Source: Oscheius sp. JU75
Taxonomy: Eukaryota; Nematoda; Chromadorea; Rhabditida; Rhabditidae
DNA: 64,000 nt
Direction: 5' to 3'
Assembly (NCBI GenBank): GCA_037178855.1
Contig: JASJZC010000006.1
Span: forward strand, 6,820,001 to 6,884,000
Part shown: piece by piece, positions 46,793 to 59,119 of the stretch
Layout of the letters: each line of letters starts with the position of its first letter
Position numbering within the stretch: position 1 is the stretch's first letter
Made by a program: the position numbers and the translations under genes
The notes under the pieces: generated by a model
Told to the model about the DNA's origin: nothing
Databases searched by the model: none
The model's input: the letters and a program-made list of their open reading frames with translations, nothing else

Positions 46793-48557
46793 ATGTCTGA
46801 GAAATTGCAGATGGACGTGTCTGATCGTCGATGGCTTCTTCTAAAAGGTGTTGCCCTTTCAATTCTGTCTATTTTCCAGGTCTGTTCTCTTTCTAACATT
46901 TCATAAATTGGCTTCAGATGGGTTTTGCTACAGCCTACCCCAATACAGCTATTAATTCTTTTCACGTCTTTTTAAATAACTCAATGGGCGGCATAACCGA
47001 GAATCAGTTTAATTGGATCTGGTCCAGTATTCTCAATGTCTACTTTATTGGCTTCGCTGCGGGAAGTTGGATAGCCGTGCCTCTGGCCGATAGAATCGGA
47101 CGGAAATGTGGGTAGACTGGGCACAAAACCGAGAAAATGGTTCAGGGTGTCTTCTTGTGGGCAACACGTCAAATTTTCTATCGGCTCTGTTGTCTTTTAT
47201 CTCGATTCTTCTATACTGGCCATGGTTGTTCTTGACCAGTCGAATTCTACTGGCAGTCGCGGCAGCACTCTCAATGAACAGTTTGATCCTACTACTTCAG
47301 GTTCATTTTGAGAACTGAACAGGGAACAGTACAACTTTCAGGAAGCGAGCCCCTCGACCCTCCGTGGTTTGATGTCTTTCAATGCAGAAATGGCATTTGT
47401 GGTGATGAACCTTGTGGGAGCTTTTGCGGGAATGCGCTCAATATTTGGAACAAACCTTCCTCTTCTACTAGGGTCAGTTCGAGTTCGCTCCTACAGATCA
47501 TTCGTTTTCAGATTGGGATGTATTCCCTCCTTGGCATCGGTGTTCCTGGCGGCCTGGTTCCATGAATCTCCTAAATTCCTGGCGCTTCAACGAAAGGACG
47601 ACGAGGCAGCGAACAAGGCTCTTCGTTTCTACCAGGGACTCGGTTTGGTATTCGACTGTGAACAATATAAAGAGCTTCTAGACTCAACTGGTTGTACTGA
47701 AGTCTTGACTGTTATTTCTGAAGAGAAATCTGAGGAAAACTCTCATCTGACCGACATTTTTCGAGCTCCAAAGACGCTGTTTGGGCTCCTTCTTGGGATT
47801 GTTACTATGCAATTGACCGCTTCGATCTGGCCAATTCTCTACTATTCGACCGAATTCCTTCGAAAGGCTGGAATATCAGAAGAGAACGCCGAGACCGTCT
47901 CCTCGACTATGCTTTTCATCAGTTCCATCTCTACAGTAATCGGAATGTTTCTCGTTGAACGTCTTCCGAGAAAAAAACTGCTTCTGGGATCAGCTGCCAT
48001 CAACGTCGCAGCTCTGCTTCTATTCGTAGCATCCGAGAGAGGTCATCACATCTGGCCAGAGCTACGATACGGATGTGTAGCAGGTGTCGTTCTTCACGGC
48101 ATCAGCTACAGGTTTGACTATTGGTTTTTCTAAACAAAATTGTATTTAGTATTGGACTCGGACCGATTGGATGGTTCATAACTGCTGAACTTGTTCCACA
48201 GAATCACAGAGCCATCTGTCAGTCGATAACGCTATCCATCAACCAACTATGTGCTCTGCTTCTCTGTTTCGTTACTCTACCACTCTACAACTCTCTTGGT
48301 AAGATCAAAGAACATTTCCGATCAATCCAAATATCCAAAATCTAGGTTCCCTCATCATCTTGTTTCTCTTCGCAATTCCCGGAGCTTTCTACATATTCTT
48401 CCTCTGGAAATTCCTCCCAGAGACCAGGAACCGCTCAATCGTTGACGTTGCTGCTGATATGCCGAGCAGTTTCTGTGGATGTCCAATCACGAGTGCTCGA
48501 GGGGAGCGGATAGCCATGGAAGAAACGTTAAAGACCTCGCCGAGAGAGCTCGAATGA
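46793..48557 (+). CDS. SLC2-family (GLUT-like) sugar transporter
   Basis: MSEKLQMDVSDRRWLLLKGV, a first helix with MGFATAYPNTAINSF, an extracellular loop NNSMGGITENQFNWIWS, the loop 2-3 motif PLADRIGRK, RILLAVAAALSMNSLILLLQ, FHESPKFLALQRKDDEAA, a long cytosolic loop, SIWPILYYSTEFLRKAGISE, the VERLPRKKLLL repeat motif, IGLGPIGWFITAELVPQNHR and the closing LPETRNRS (PETKG-like). These are the sugar-transporter landmarks in order. The N-terminal GRR motif is GRK and PESPR is HESPK. Substrate cannot be read; neighbouring ribokinase makes a pentose or hexose plausible, but that is inference. About seven short introns. Ends 100 bp before the acid phosphatase ATG. Confidence 0.9.
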
Positions 48558-48657
48558 TCTTTTTGCCGCGTAGTAAAATTGAACATTTTTGCAAGATTTT
48601 CTTATTTCCTCGAAGGAATGCCTTCGTAATTCGGAACTTTGATAAGATAAGAGAAGC

Positions 48658-50295
48658 ATGCTGATCCCTCTTCTGACGACGTTTTTCATTTTCTGTTCTG
48701 CTGATGATCTCGTACAGATACAAGTTGTAAGTCATGCTTGATCAGAATGGTAGATGACTATAATTTATCAAATGGATGTGCAGATCCGTCGAGAAAACAT
48801 GTTTACGAGCATTGTACTTATACAGAGTTATTGAAAAATTCTAAAGGAATCCGCTTATAGTCGGCTTGAAAGTCACTTACAAGGAAGCTAGGAGAACAAA
48901 AAATTGCATTCTAGGTGTACCGACATGGAGACAGAACCCCGCTCCAATGTTTCCCAACAGACCCGAACCTCCCCGTCTGGAATCTCGAACCGAAGGGAGA
49001 ATTTACCACGGTTGGGGTGGAACAGTTACAACTAAAAGTTGGTTCAGATAGGCATGAGACAACATTACAATCAAGGACTGAAGATGAAGGCTCGATACAT
49101 TGACCAGTTGAAGTTTCTCAACAGCACATACAAGAGGGAAGAGGTTTAGTTAGCCAGGGGAGCAGATAAAAAGTGATTCAGATACTCGTCCGCTCTTCGA
49201 TGTCTCCCAGATGCATTCAGAGCTCTGCCTCCAACCTAGCTGGTCTGTATTCCGGCTCCAAGGGTACCTTTCCCGCCAACGCTGGATGGCCTACCAACTG
49301 GACTCCGATTCCAATCCATTCCCTCGAACCGCCTCTCCAACATGTAACGTTACTCAGTGTGTCAAAATTCCTGTTTATTAAGATGTTGGATCCTGGAAAA
49401 AACTGTCTTCGTGACGATACTTTGACGACCAAGAGAGGAGCAGACAATGAGGCCTTTGTGACCTACGAATTTGACCATGCGGTGAGTCGTAGAATCTGAA
49501 TCGTTGAAGGCAGAGGATTGTTTAGGAAATTATTGCCGAGATCGCTGATCTTTCCGGGGAAGGAATTCTAGATATTCAAGGCCTGATGCACTTCTACGAC
49601 TGTGTGCGCATCGAGGTCGGTGTTTCACAGGAATTGAACATTGACTAAGTTTTCCAGAAAGAGTTCCGCAACATGAGTCTGGCCAAATGGGTCACTCCCA
49701 AATTGTACAACAATCTGGCTGATCTCTACTGGAGAACTGCCAATTACATTTACGGAGGAGCAGATTTTGGTGTCGGGGAAGATTTGGAGCTGATCAGAGT
49801 ACGGGGAGGGGCCCTCTTGACCGAAATTCTGGATAGAATGATGGATGCTGCTGCTGGAAAAGACGCGACCAAAATGTATGCGTACAGTGCTGTTAGTTTG
49901 CTTTCTCTCAGAAGAATAGGAGGTTCTAGCACGACACAACATTGACTTCTCTGTTCCGAACACTTGGGAATAAGAAGGAAATGGTGGGAGATATCAACCC
50001 AGACTATGCTGCCCACTACATTTTCGAACTTTGGAAGTCTGGAGTCACATATTATATCAAGGTATGTTGAATGGTAGAATAATTCCGTCTTTCAGACTCT
50101 CTACTTGGCAAATGAGACGGCGGACTTTGTTACAACGACAAGTAATATTAGGGACTGTGGCGGTGGAGACACTTGTCCTTTCCCGACATTCAACGAACGG
50201 TGCAAACCTTATCTTGTAAATCATATTCAAGAGGTATGTGAAACCTTTTTGAATGAAGAGAGACAGATTTTCAGCTCTGCGACAAAGCGATATAA
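48658..50295 (+). CDS. Secreted/lysosomal histidine acid phosphatase
   Basis: A signal peptide (MLIPLLTTFFIFCSADDL) precedes QIQVVYRHGDRTPLQCFP with the catalytic RHGxRxP. By my splice choice a 40-nt intron joins GEFTT to IGMRQHYNQGLKMKARYID, which aligns with the usual LTxxGxxQHYxLG region. Then IQIRSSDVSRCIQSS, NNLADLYWRTANYIYGG, the second catalytic motif SAHDINLAVLFRTLG, KSGVTYYIKTLYLANETADF, and Cys pairs near the end (CGGGDTCPF, NERCKPYLVNHIQELCDKAI). The family hydrolyses phosphomonoesters and acts in lysosomes, gut lumen or cell surface; nematodes carry many copies. The HD acid motif and RHG are intact, so probably active. Confidence 0.9.
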
Positions 50296-53200
50296 ACTAC
50301 CAGAAACTGAATAAAGATCAAACATCTCGTGCGGTCGTTGGTGTTCTTTTGTTAGAGAATTCATTAGAACAAATACTAATATATCGGGGTAGAGCCTTAG
50401 ATATATACATTTGAGCCAGTGATCCAGTCCATGCATGTTGAAAAAGCAGTGACGTTAGTAATTTAGAATTGTAGCTCCAATGCAGCTTTACACTGTAGAA
50501 GAACAACACAAGCTAGTTTTGCAATCTTTGACAAGACTTGTCCTGTCCAGTCCTGTCAAGATTCGTCAAGTACCATCTAAGTTCCTTGTTCGAACAAACA
50601 GTTCGGCTCTGCACTAGCAGAGAAGGTTGCTTCTCTACCAGCTTCTCAAAAATGAGAGTCGAGTACAAGGAAATGAAGAATCGTGAAACGGATCAAGATG
50701 TGACGTAGAGATGGACGAAGGACTGGAAAGCTTGAGCATGCAAGTACGTCAGACAAGGCTCCAGGATTCAGAAAAGATTGAATGAGATAGACTACCAGTT
50801 CTTTTGCTTATTAGTATGGTGGTGGGCGGGGGTTTTAGCACAGGCAGTAAATAGCGTCATTAGTAGATGAATCATTCGCAAAGCGCTCAGTCCATAGTCT
50901 TTCAGGGACGGTTCGACGGCTCGCAGGCTAATTTCTGGTTCTGTCTCCACTTGAAGCTCACGTCTTCTCCCCCGTCATCTATCTTTATCAGCTGGCCCTC
51001 AACCAGCCGACAGGACTTCTCTTCCCTATCAAGGATGTTGTCGGACAAACATTGCGAAACGGGTGTGCGCTCTGTTCAAACAGACACACAAACAGTTGCG
51101 AAATAGCCAGGTGAGACGAGAACATTCTAGGCTCAGATTGGGAGAGAAAGAAAGAGGAAGAGAGCACAGAGAACAGTCAATAATGGCCTTATATGGTCAG
51201 AGCGAATGCGCAATCTTACAAAAGAAGAAGGTCGGGAGAAAATTGAGAAATGGATATGACAACTGTCTACTGGTAAATAACTTTCGGGTAGGCAACTGTT
51301 GGTTATTACATACAGGGACATAAATATAGTATAAGCAGAACTAGTAAGACCAAGTGAAATGTATCTTTAGCCCCAATGATACCTTAGAATAGTATTCTCG
51401 AAACGGCAAACTTCAAAGTTTGCATCTTGCTCCTACACTGTATGTAAATCACAGATTTCTTCATAAACACCGTCTGAGCAAACTTCTATTTTTGATTAAT
51501 TTCTGCTAAAACCGATTCATTCTGTAAAAGAGACGCTGCCTACACTGAAGACAATTGAAGTGAAGTCTGTTTTGTCATCCTCCTTCTCAATTTGTCACTA
51601 TCGACGAACCTTCCAATCATTGTGCTTACAATTGATCCCAGCGAGATTGCACAATCGTGTCCTCTACGTTGAACCACACGTGTAAAAGTCGACGCCAGCT
51701 GATCGACGTGTAGTTTGTGGCATGATTCATTGTTGGCCTACGAGATTTTGACTTTCTTATTTACTCTACTGGGTAGCCACATCGAAATTGTTCTAAGTGG
51801 CTTGAGGAGAGATGAAATCGGGTAATTAGGCAAGGAAGACGAGGTCATCTATCCCCTCAGGTGAATGATGGACTTGAGTTGAAACTTTTCAAGGGATCTT
51901 TTCTCACCGGACCGACCCTTTTCTTACAGAGAGTAATAGATTTTGTTAACTTCAGAAAGCTGGTGAGAAAAGTGTATTCTGCGGCTAGCGCCAATTTCTC
52001 ACTCGCCTCTATGATCGAAATGTTGGCGTAAAAGGTGGACGCACTAGCACTTCCCCCTCGAAAGAGCCCCGACCAACGAGTCCAGTTGTCTGGCAAGACC
52101 ATTTCGTTGTGAAAGTGGAGGGCCTTGTGAAACGTGGAATAGCGTGTGGGAGGATGCAGTCTTTGGCTGGTTCTTTCGTCATGACGAGGTGGGAATTCCC
52201 TCTCAGCTCACAATCGACGTAAACAGCCGGGTCAAAACAACTGGTGATTGATGTTCTCTGGTTTCGGGTCTACTCCGTACGCTGATAGTACGCAGTAGAT
52301 CTTTGAAACTCTAACGGTCTCAATTTGAATCCGATGATAGTCAAAACAAGAGTGTTTGTCTTTTCCAGTGTCGGATACAGGTAAATAAGAGTGTGTGAAA
52401 ACAGGTTGCAGGAGGGGAACGGGGAATGCAACAGTTGCTCGTCTTTGACTGCTGTTACTGCGGAGACTTTTGATAGAAACTGTACTTCCCAGTACTTTAG
52501 TAGTTGTAAAGATATCTTGACTTTAAAGAATAGACGGTAACCGAACGGTAACTGGGAAGATTCGAGCCATCAAGAAAGAGTTTGGCTCAGCAGCGAACTA
52601 ATAAACTGAATTTGACTAGTAGCCACGATGGCTTCATAAAGAACCTCTAAACTAACGTTTCTCTTTGTGTTTTTGATCTGTTCCCTTACAAAAAACACTT
52701 TCTCACCCTGCTTTTTGTTCGATTTTCCCACGAACACCTGTAGGTCACAGGCCGAGTCACCAAGTTGGAGTTACGCACCAATGTTTCGTCATTGTCGGGC
52801 ACATTATCGAGTCTCTCCCTGTTCAGCAAAACGTCACAAGGAAACTGCGTCTCGCGCTCAAGCCAATGGCGCTCTATCTCACTCTCTCTCACTCGCCAAC
52901 AAAATAAGATTCGCAGGCGTTGGGTGGGGCAAAGCGCGGTGCGTCGCGTCAGCGGCTGCTTTAGAGCGAGAGGTCTGAACTCCGCTTCAACTGAATCCTC
53001 TATTCCCCAACATCTGTCCCCTCCCTGTAACTGTTTCGGAAGATGGAGCACGGAGACTTCTAAGACAGCGGCCACAAGCCGCTCACAAATACTTTGAAGT
53101 CACTCGCGTCGAACTGGAGGCTTGACTGCTTTTTCTCGATTTTCATACTCCCGGTTAGTCTCGTTTCTTTGGTCAAAAGTCGAAAATTTGATTGGAAAAA

Positions 53201-53744
53201 AGTCTTATCTACCATTTGAAAGTCTTTCGATTGCCGCCCTTTTGAGCGACGTGGCGTAAAACTGCTCTCTCAGAATCAACTGGATCAGTTCCATCGAGTT
53301 CCGAAGGTCTGGAAGTCGACTGATCCAAGAGAAACGGTATGGTGTCTAAACTGACAGGTCAAGAAATGAACCAATTTCTAGCCTCTCTCTTTGTCAGATG
53401 TTACCAGAGAAGGACCGGTTCCAGATGGGCAAACAGTCGGTCTACCGAAGGTGGTCGAGCTCCTTCTGAACCGAGCCATGAGAATATTCGAGAAACATCC
53501 TTGACAGTCCGTGCCATTCGAGAAACAACGCGACTGTCTTTCGCAACATGTCTCGCGGGTCCTGTTCGTTCAATGTTCAGCCCGCGTGCTTTGGGTCAGG
53601 GTGACGAAATTCGGGCGCCTGGGAGAGGGAGAGTGGGCGGAGTCGCCGTGGTCGATTCCGTCATGAATCGGTACACTTATACAACATTTTGTATTCAAAT
53701 ATTTTAACATTCTTTATCGTCATTTCAAGCTTGCTTTTCCAGAA
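50296..53744. other. Intergenic, no firmly supported gene
   Basis: About 3.4 kb. A minus-strand open stretch 52208-51857 (contains LPDNWTRWSGLFRGG and SIIEASEKLALAAEYTF) is the best coding candidate, but has no start or family. The right end must contain the Tribbles promoter. Confidence 0.45.
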
Positions 53745-56325
53745 ATGTCGGAAGTTCTTACTGTGCAACATGGGTCTACCAGAGCTGTCGTGTCCGCGCC
53801 CCAGCCACATGTCCGCGGCTCCTGGGCCAGGAAACGACCGGCCGCAGCCGGATTGAGTAGGATTTCTGATGTGAGTTTTCTTTTCTTTATATGAGAATGC
53901 ACATTAGACTATGGTAGAGAATCAAACAATCCAATGTTTTTCAGCTGGCTCTCCTCAACAACGAGACACCTCAAGTCCCCTCGGGTAACCCCTTTTCCAT
54001 CTCCCCCGACCTCTCAGCCGAGTCCTACGATGACAGTAAAACTGATCAATCGAAGAGAAGTCGCTTCGACAGCGGGTTCTCAACCCTGTCCGACGAGTCC
54101 GACTCGCAACCCTCCCCCTCTGTGAGTTTTGTTTTCCGTTCTGAGCGTGAGATTCGAGGTTTAATAAGGCTCATTGGTCATACAACAAACATTGAAATAC
54201 AGAGTCAATGAGATAAGAGGATAAGATTGACTCACCCCTTTCTCATAACTTTTACTTCTCTGAAACTAATTGTAAGAAGTCACATTATAAGTAAATAGGT
54301 TTTTCTTCAGATGCTAGTTTGCTGCTCATGTTCAAGTTCTTCGGGGTTCTTTGGACAGACTTTGGATACTACCAAAACTTTTAACAAAAAATCTGAAAAT
54401 GTGAATCTTGAATCAGCATGTTCATTCCAACAATAGTCTCTTTCGCCACCATTTGACAGTGAATGCCTTTTCCTCGGCGAAGTCTTCGTATGATGAAACC
54501 TCGTCTGTACGATTGCATTGTGAAACTCAAGCAAAAAGTGTCCCTCAAACAGCTGACTCTTTCCCAGTACTCCTCATGAGTCTAAGCTACAAAGGAATGT
54601 GTTCACTGTAAATTCTAGATGTTGCCCCACTTGTTTTCCCTTTTTCTGGTCACGATTTCGAAACTTCTGGTTGCGTCTGTCACTTTGGTAAACTAATTTC
54701 GCAATCGGTCTCATGGCTCCCGGAACCATAGCGAGGATCCTTGCGATTCGTTTGAGCTTCTAACCACGGTTGTTACCTTTCGACATTCGTACCAGAGCCA
54801 CGTTTACTACCTTCCCTTCTTTCAAAACGACCTGACACAATGTTTCACTAAATTTCACCATTCCGTCGTGAGGTTTGCGCTGTCCATAAGACCCTCAGTC
54901 TTCTGATATGCTGTGTTCCGCCTCCCTCGCCAATTTTCTCGAATCTCCCGTTAATCTAGAACATTGGCAAGAAGTCAAGCCCCATTTTTCGTACTTTTCT
55001 TATCCTCGTCTTTCAGAACTTCTCCTCTGCTGACTCCTTCCTCGGATCAGCGGAATCCCAAGCTTCGTCCTCGAACTTTTCAAGACATCACCTTTTTGTC
55101 AATAACTGTCGGATAGGTGACTTCCGAATTATTGGAGCCGGTCGTGATTGTAAATCCGTTCACGAAGAAACTAATCAGTATTTTGATGCCAAGGTATGAT
55201 TGAGCAGGAATTTACCATTAATCCCCTACAGATCCTTACTGATGCCGAGTTTGCGACGGTTACTCGATTGATGGCCCGCCTGGAACAGGCTGAGATGTAC
55301 TATACTGGTATTGACATCGAAGAGATGAAAGAGGCTATCCTTCCAAGAAAAACAGAGATCGTAGAAGAGGTCTCTGGCCGAGCAATTATGTTCACTCCCA
55401 CCTATAAATCGACCCTCCATGCCTATGCACAAGAACGAGGAGTCGAGGTGACGGAACTTGAACTGCAGCCAATCTTTGAGCGGGTGAGAAATCGTTTCAA
55501 GTGCAAAACTATCAGTGTGTTTCAGATCATAAAAATGTTAGCCTTCTGCCACTCGATCGGCATCATTGTACGGGACTTAAAACCACGAAAGCTCGTCTTT
55601 GACTTCAACGGTCAGATTCGCCTGCAGCACGTCCGTGACTGTGTTGTTCTGGATGACCCGAACAACGACACCGTCTATGAAAAGTTCGGCAGTCCAGCCT
55701 ACATCCAACCCGAGGTTCTCTCGGCTAATGGAGCCGGCTATTCGGGCAAAGCTGCCGATATGTGGAGTCTGGGAGTTCTGATGTATCTGCTCCTTCTGGG
55801 AAGATATCCATTCTTTGACAAGACCCCTATTGGTGTTCTTCAACGTATTATGGCAGCCCGTGTATCTCTACCTCCGTGCTGTCAAATCAGCAAGTTTGGT
55901 TAGTTGTGGAACTAGAGCAGAAGTCGACTCATACTTTTTCAGCTCGTGTTCTACTGTACACTCTTTTGCGAAGGTGTCCCGAGAGACGTCCATTGGCTGA
56001 TCAGTTGGTTCATCTACCGTGGGGACAAGCCAAAACACTCCCAAGTCGTGGAAATGGCGAACGAATGCTCTCGAGACGGATCATGGACGAGTTGATGAAC
56101 TTCCAGTCTCAGGACAGCGCTCCTGCCTCAGAAGGACGGCCTGCAGTGCCGCTCGACTCGGACAGGAATAGTCAAAGCCCTCCAATCAACACGAATCTCG
56201 ACCATCTTCGTCAAATATTCCAGTCAGCTCGAAGTCTGATTCAACACCGGCGAGCAGCCGAGATGAGAGCACAGACAGCTCCCGCTCAAGTCAATCCGCG
56301 AAGACTACTGGTGAACATCGAATAG
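53745..56325 (+). CDS. nipi-3: Tribbles-family pseudokinase
   Basis: Six exons. The ATG at 53745 lies 2 nt behind a TTTTCCAG acceptor. The N-terminus is Ser/Pro-rich and disordered (SISPDLSAESYDDSK, FDSGFSTLSDESDS). The kinase-like fold starts at NCRIGDFRIIGAGRDCKSVH. The catalytic loop is VRDLKPRKLVF and the DFG position reads LQHVRDCVVL, the degenerate form typical of Tribbles (LRDLKLRKF, then a SLE/D segment). The C-lobe is clean: GSPAYIQPEVLSANGAGYSG, ADMWSLGVLMYLLLLGRYPF and RCPERRPLADQLVHLPW. The tail has EGRPAVPLDSD, which loosely resembles the COP1-binding VP motif, then ends RRLLVNIE. Tribbles proteins are scaffolds that steer COP1 ubiquitin ligase and MAPK kinases; the nematode member NIPI-3 regulates C/EBP factors. 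Gene symbol by family inference. Confidence 0.85.
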
Positions 56326-56751
56326 GTTCTTCAAATTTCCATTGTGTCTAGTTCGCTAGGGGTCTCTTTCCTATTTTGTTCCTTTCTCCCTGTACACAAC
56401 TCGACCACCACCATCTGTTGTACATATAATTATCTGTTTCTCTCGCACCGCGTTCACTGCCTACGGGTAACAAGAAAAGATTAAAGTATCTGTGACTGTG
56501 CCCTGGTTCCATTGCTAGTTAAAAGTCTTCACTCTTCGTATCCTGGTTCCGAATTACGTCAGCCCAAATAACACAATCTCCCCCTCTTCTAGTGTTTCAT
56601 GTTGTCTCATCTCATGGCGTGTAGATTTCTATTCATAAATATTGAACACCTGTCAGGAATAGAAGTTTATCCAAGGAACCCATAAGTATCACAGAAGAAG
56701 TAGCAAAATACAAATAAGTACCCATAAAATTTGGTAGAGAGGTAATTCGGG
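56326..56751. other. Convergent 3' intergenic region
   Basis: Between the stops of Tribbles (+) and ERGIC3 (-). Holds both 3' UTRs; nothing else seen. Confidence 0.5.
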
Positions 56752-58802
56752 TTAGCCTAGTTTGTTCATGTTCAGCTTCTGCTGGACCAAGCGAGAAGAT
56801 TGATAGAGGAGGGTGTCGATCAGTTGAGCCACGGTAAAGATTCCGCCAACAATGGCACAGAGTGAGACAAGGAAGGTGATCAGGGGTCTAAAATTATTTT
56901 GAGAAGACATTTAGAAACGGTAGCTCGGTCGGTACGCGATTGCGCATAAACTTTTTCTCGTCTGTTTCCTTCTGGTTTATCTTCTTCTTTCCCCGTGCTT
57001 TTCACTAAAACTCACTGATTTCTCTCCTCAAAACGAACCATTAGCGGACTGAACTCATACTGGACGAAGAATCCAGGCAATCCACTTATTCCTAAACGAA
57101 TTTCATCATTTTGGTTGTCCTTTTCTTACCTTGCGTCAAATCTTTCTGTGAAGTAGTGATTGAGAACTGGTGACTGTTGTCTTTCCTTCCATCCGCGTAA
57201 ATATAGCTTGTTGGAACCACTTTCACATAATACGAGTACATAATTCCTCCTAAAAATTGCATTTCCAGATCCAGAAATGTCGAAACGAGACTATCCATCA
57301 ATCTCAGAATATGCCGAAGCTCAAAAGGTACGATCTTTCAAGTTTTCGACGCTTCACATTTTTTCAGAAACTCGGAAGCTGTCTTCCTGAATTTCGAGCC
57401 ACAATGGTAAAGTCAGTACAGCTGGGAGCAGGGATGGGTATTCCTTTCGGATTGTACGTAGCATACAGGTCAGTTTTTCCGTTTTCAACCCCACGAATCT
57501 GTCTCAGGCAACATGGAATGAACTTGAAGCCCTTTCTTGGAAAATCAGTAGCCACATGGCTAACCTCGACACTCGCCTTCACGTGTATGGGACTTATGGG
57601 CGGCACGTACAACTGTTTACGAGTAAAAATGTAGACGTAATGAAAGATTTAGCTCACCTTTTCCTTCTAATTTCTTTCCATCGACGGGATATTTCTTTCC
57701 AGGAAAAGGTGTTCCGAAAGAAAAGTGATTGATGACATGAGATGTGTCGAATTTGGACGGATCTAGTGAATGAAGATCGTGAACATGAGATCGCATTGTT
57801 CTGAACGGATCTCCTGGAGCCAGATGGAAGTTTCCGGCAACCTGAATCCTTGCTTATGGCTCTCTTCGGAACGTTCCCAACCTTGGCAACCTGCACTTTT
57901 CCGTAAACACGACAACCTTCGTTCTTGTGGTCAGCATAGAGTCTGACCCAGCGGTCGCTTTTACACTGCTCGACTTCGTCCATATTCACCTGCCAACCCT
58001 TGATTTGGTAGGCTTCTTTGACCTCGTCACACGTATTGCAACAGCTGAAATGTTTTTATGACGAACTCGTTTAGATTCTGTACTCACTTCCCTTCGGGCA
58101 GAGCTCCATAACACGATCCACATTTAGGAGTCGTCGCAGCCACTTCATTCGAGGCCGTCTTATTCTGATTCACTTCTGAAAATTATTTAGGCCGCAAACC
58201 AAAGATTAAGATGAAAAATTTGGGAATAGCGCCAACAAGCGTCTCATCACGAAAACAGGCGCCACAATAATTGCAAAAATCTCGAGCGGATCTGAGAGCA
58301 GCATTTCTTTCCAAGCCTTCCGCTTTTTCCTTGTTTTTGCTCAATGAAAGCCGACGAACCTATCTTTTGCACAGTCTCGGTCAGATTGTTTCCGTTGACA
58401 TCCAACGGCAACTTGTAGATATCATCTTTTATATTGTCTTGTGTCTCGCTTGTGAGATCCATCACATCTATGGTTATGACTGAATTTTGTTTTTTCTTCT
58501 CCAGTTACTGACTCACATTGACAAGAAAGGCGCGGAAACGTCAGATCGAAGTTGACATCTACTCGAATGTCGGAAGACGTAGAGTCGACGTAGAGCTGCT
58601 CTACTATGTTTGGAGACAAAAATGACCTTGTTTCAGAAATAGACAAGGCTATGATGGTAATTGTTGCTAGTAGAGTGACTAAGTCAGCATAAAATTTGGA
58701 CGAGATGCTCTTACCGAATCCTCCTGTCATAGTCTTGACCCGGAAATCTTCCATAGGTTTAGTGTAGGCATCTAATTGCCGTATTCGAGAAAATAACGAC
58801 AT
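56752..58802 (-). CDS. erv-46: ERGIC3/Erv46-type ER-Golgi cargo receptor
   Basis: The ATG at 58802 gives MSLFSRIRQLDAYTKPMEDF and RVKTMTGG, a transmembrane helix (LVTLLATITIIALSI), then EQLYVDSTSSDIRVDVNFDL, FPRLSCQ, IDVMDL, the Cys-rich CGSCYGALPEGKCCNTCDEV, WQVNMDEVEQCKS, NEGCRVYGKVQVAKVAGNFH, SHVINHFSFGTPFPGKKYP, YSYYVKVVPTSYIYADGR, LPGFFVQYEFSPLMVRF, and a second helix ending in TVAQLIDTLLYQSSR. This tracks ERGIC3 from end to end. It cycles between ER and cis-Golgi and helps select cargo. The stop follows NMNKLG. The intron between GKK-LEGK and GGIMYSYY (about 57652-57254) contains a complete plus-strand gene. Divergent promoter shared with ARS2 (317 bp). Confidence 0.95.
57277..57634 (+). 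CDS. Small two-helix protein, ROMO1/Tim17-like, nested in ERGIC3 intron
   Basis: Three exons (57277-57327, 57368-57468, 57508-57634) with 40- and 39-nt introns and matching phases; TTTCCAG lies 10 nt before the ATG. The product, about 92 residues, reads MSKRDYPSISEYAEAQKK, LGSCLPEFRATMVKSVQLGA, GMGIPFGLYVAYRQHGMNLK, PFLGKSVATWLTSTLAFTCM and GLMGGTYNCLRVKM. Two Gly-rich hydrophobic helices flank a basic loop, with a Cys before the first helix and another near the end. This resembles small mitochondrial inner-membrane hairpins such as ROMO1 or Tim17-type proteins (Cys, VK, GxG, GM...GK, terminal C), but similarity is weak. It lies wholly within one intron of ERGIC3 on the opposite strand. Confidence 0.65.
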
Positions 58803-59119
58803 TTTCTGAAAATATAAGTGAGTTACTGGCGGAAGCTAGGTCGGATATGATAGAAAACTGCAAAGTTGCCCTGCGTTTAGACTCGTTGGTCACAATTTAT
58901 GGGAAACGGTCGATAGTGGGGCGTCCCATTAGACGCGTGGATTGCGTATCCTCCACCCGTTCAATTTTCAAAGTCGTTTGATCTTTTCTGTCCCAAATAC
59001 TTCCTACATCATTTATTTTTCCCCTTCTGTCCAATCGATCGGTTATTGCCTGCTTTTATCAATTCTTTGATCAATTTCCCTAGCCTTTCCACCATTTACT
59101 GATCATTTTTCAGCCTTCG
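58803..59119. promoter_or_regulatory. Shared divergent promoter region of ERGIC3 and ARS2
   Basis: 317 bp between head-to-head ATGs. A TTTTTCAG lies 6 nt before the ARS2 start. No specific factor site is claimed; the promoter role is inferred from geometry. Confidence 0.45.

Noticed and set aside
51857-52208. Minus-strand open stretch with LPDNWTRWSGLFRGG
   Set aside because: Reads somewhat like protein, but no start, no convincing splice partner and no family; kept only as a remark.
53339-53707. 122-codon plus-strand ORF just before the Tribbles start
   Set aside because: Ends before the acceptor at the Tribbles ATG and shows no family; probably promoter or 5' region.
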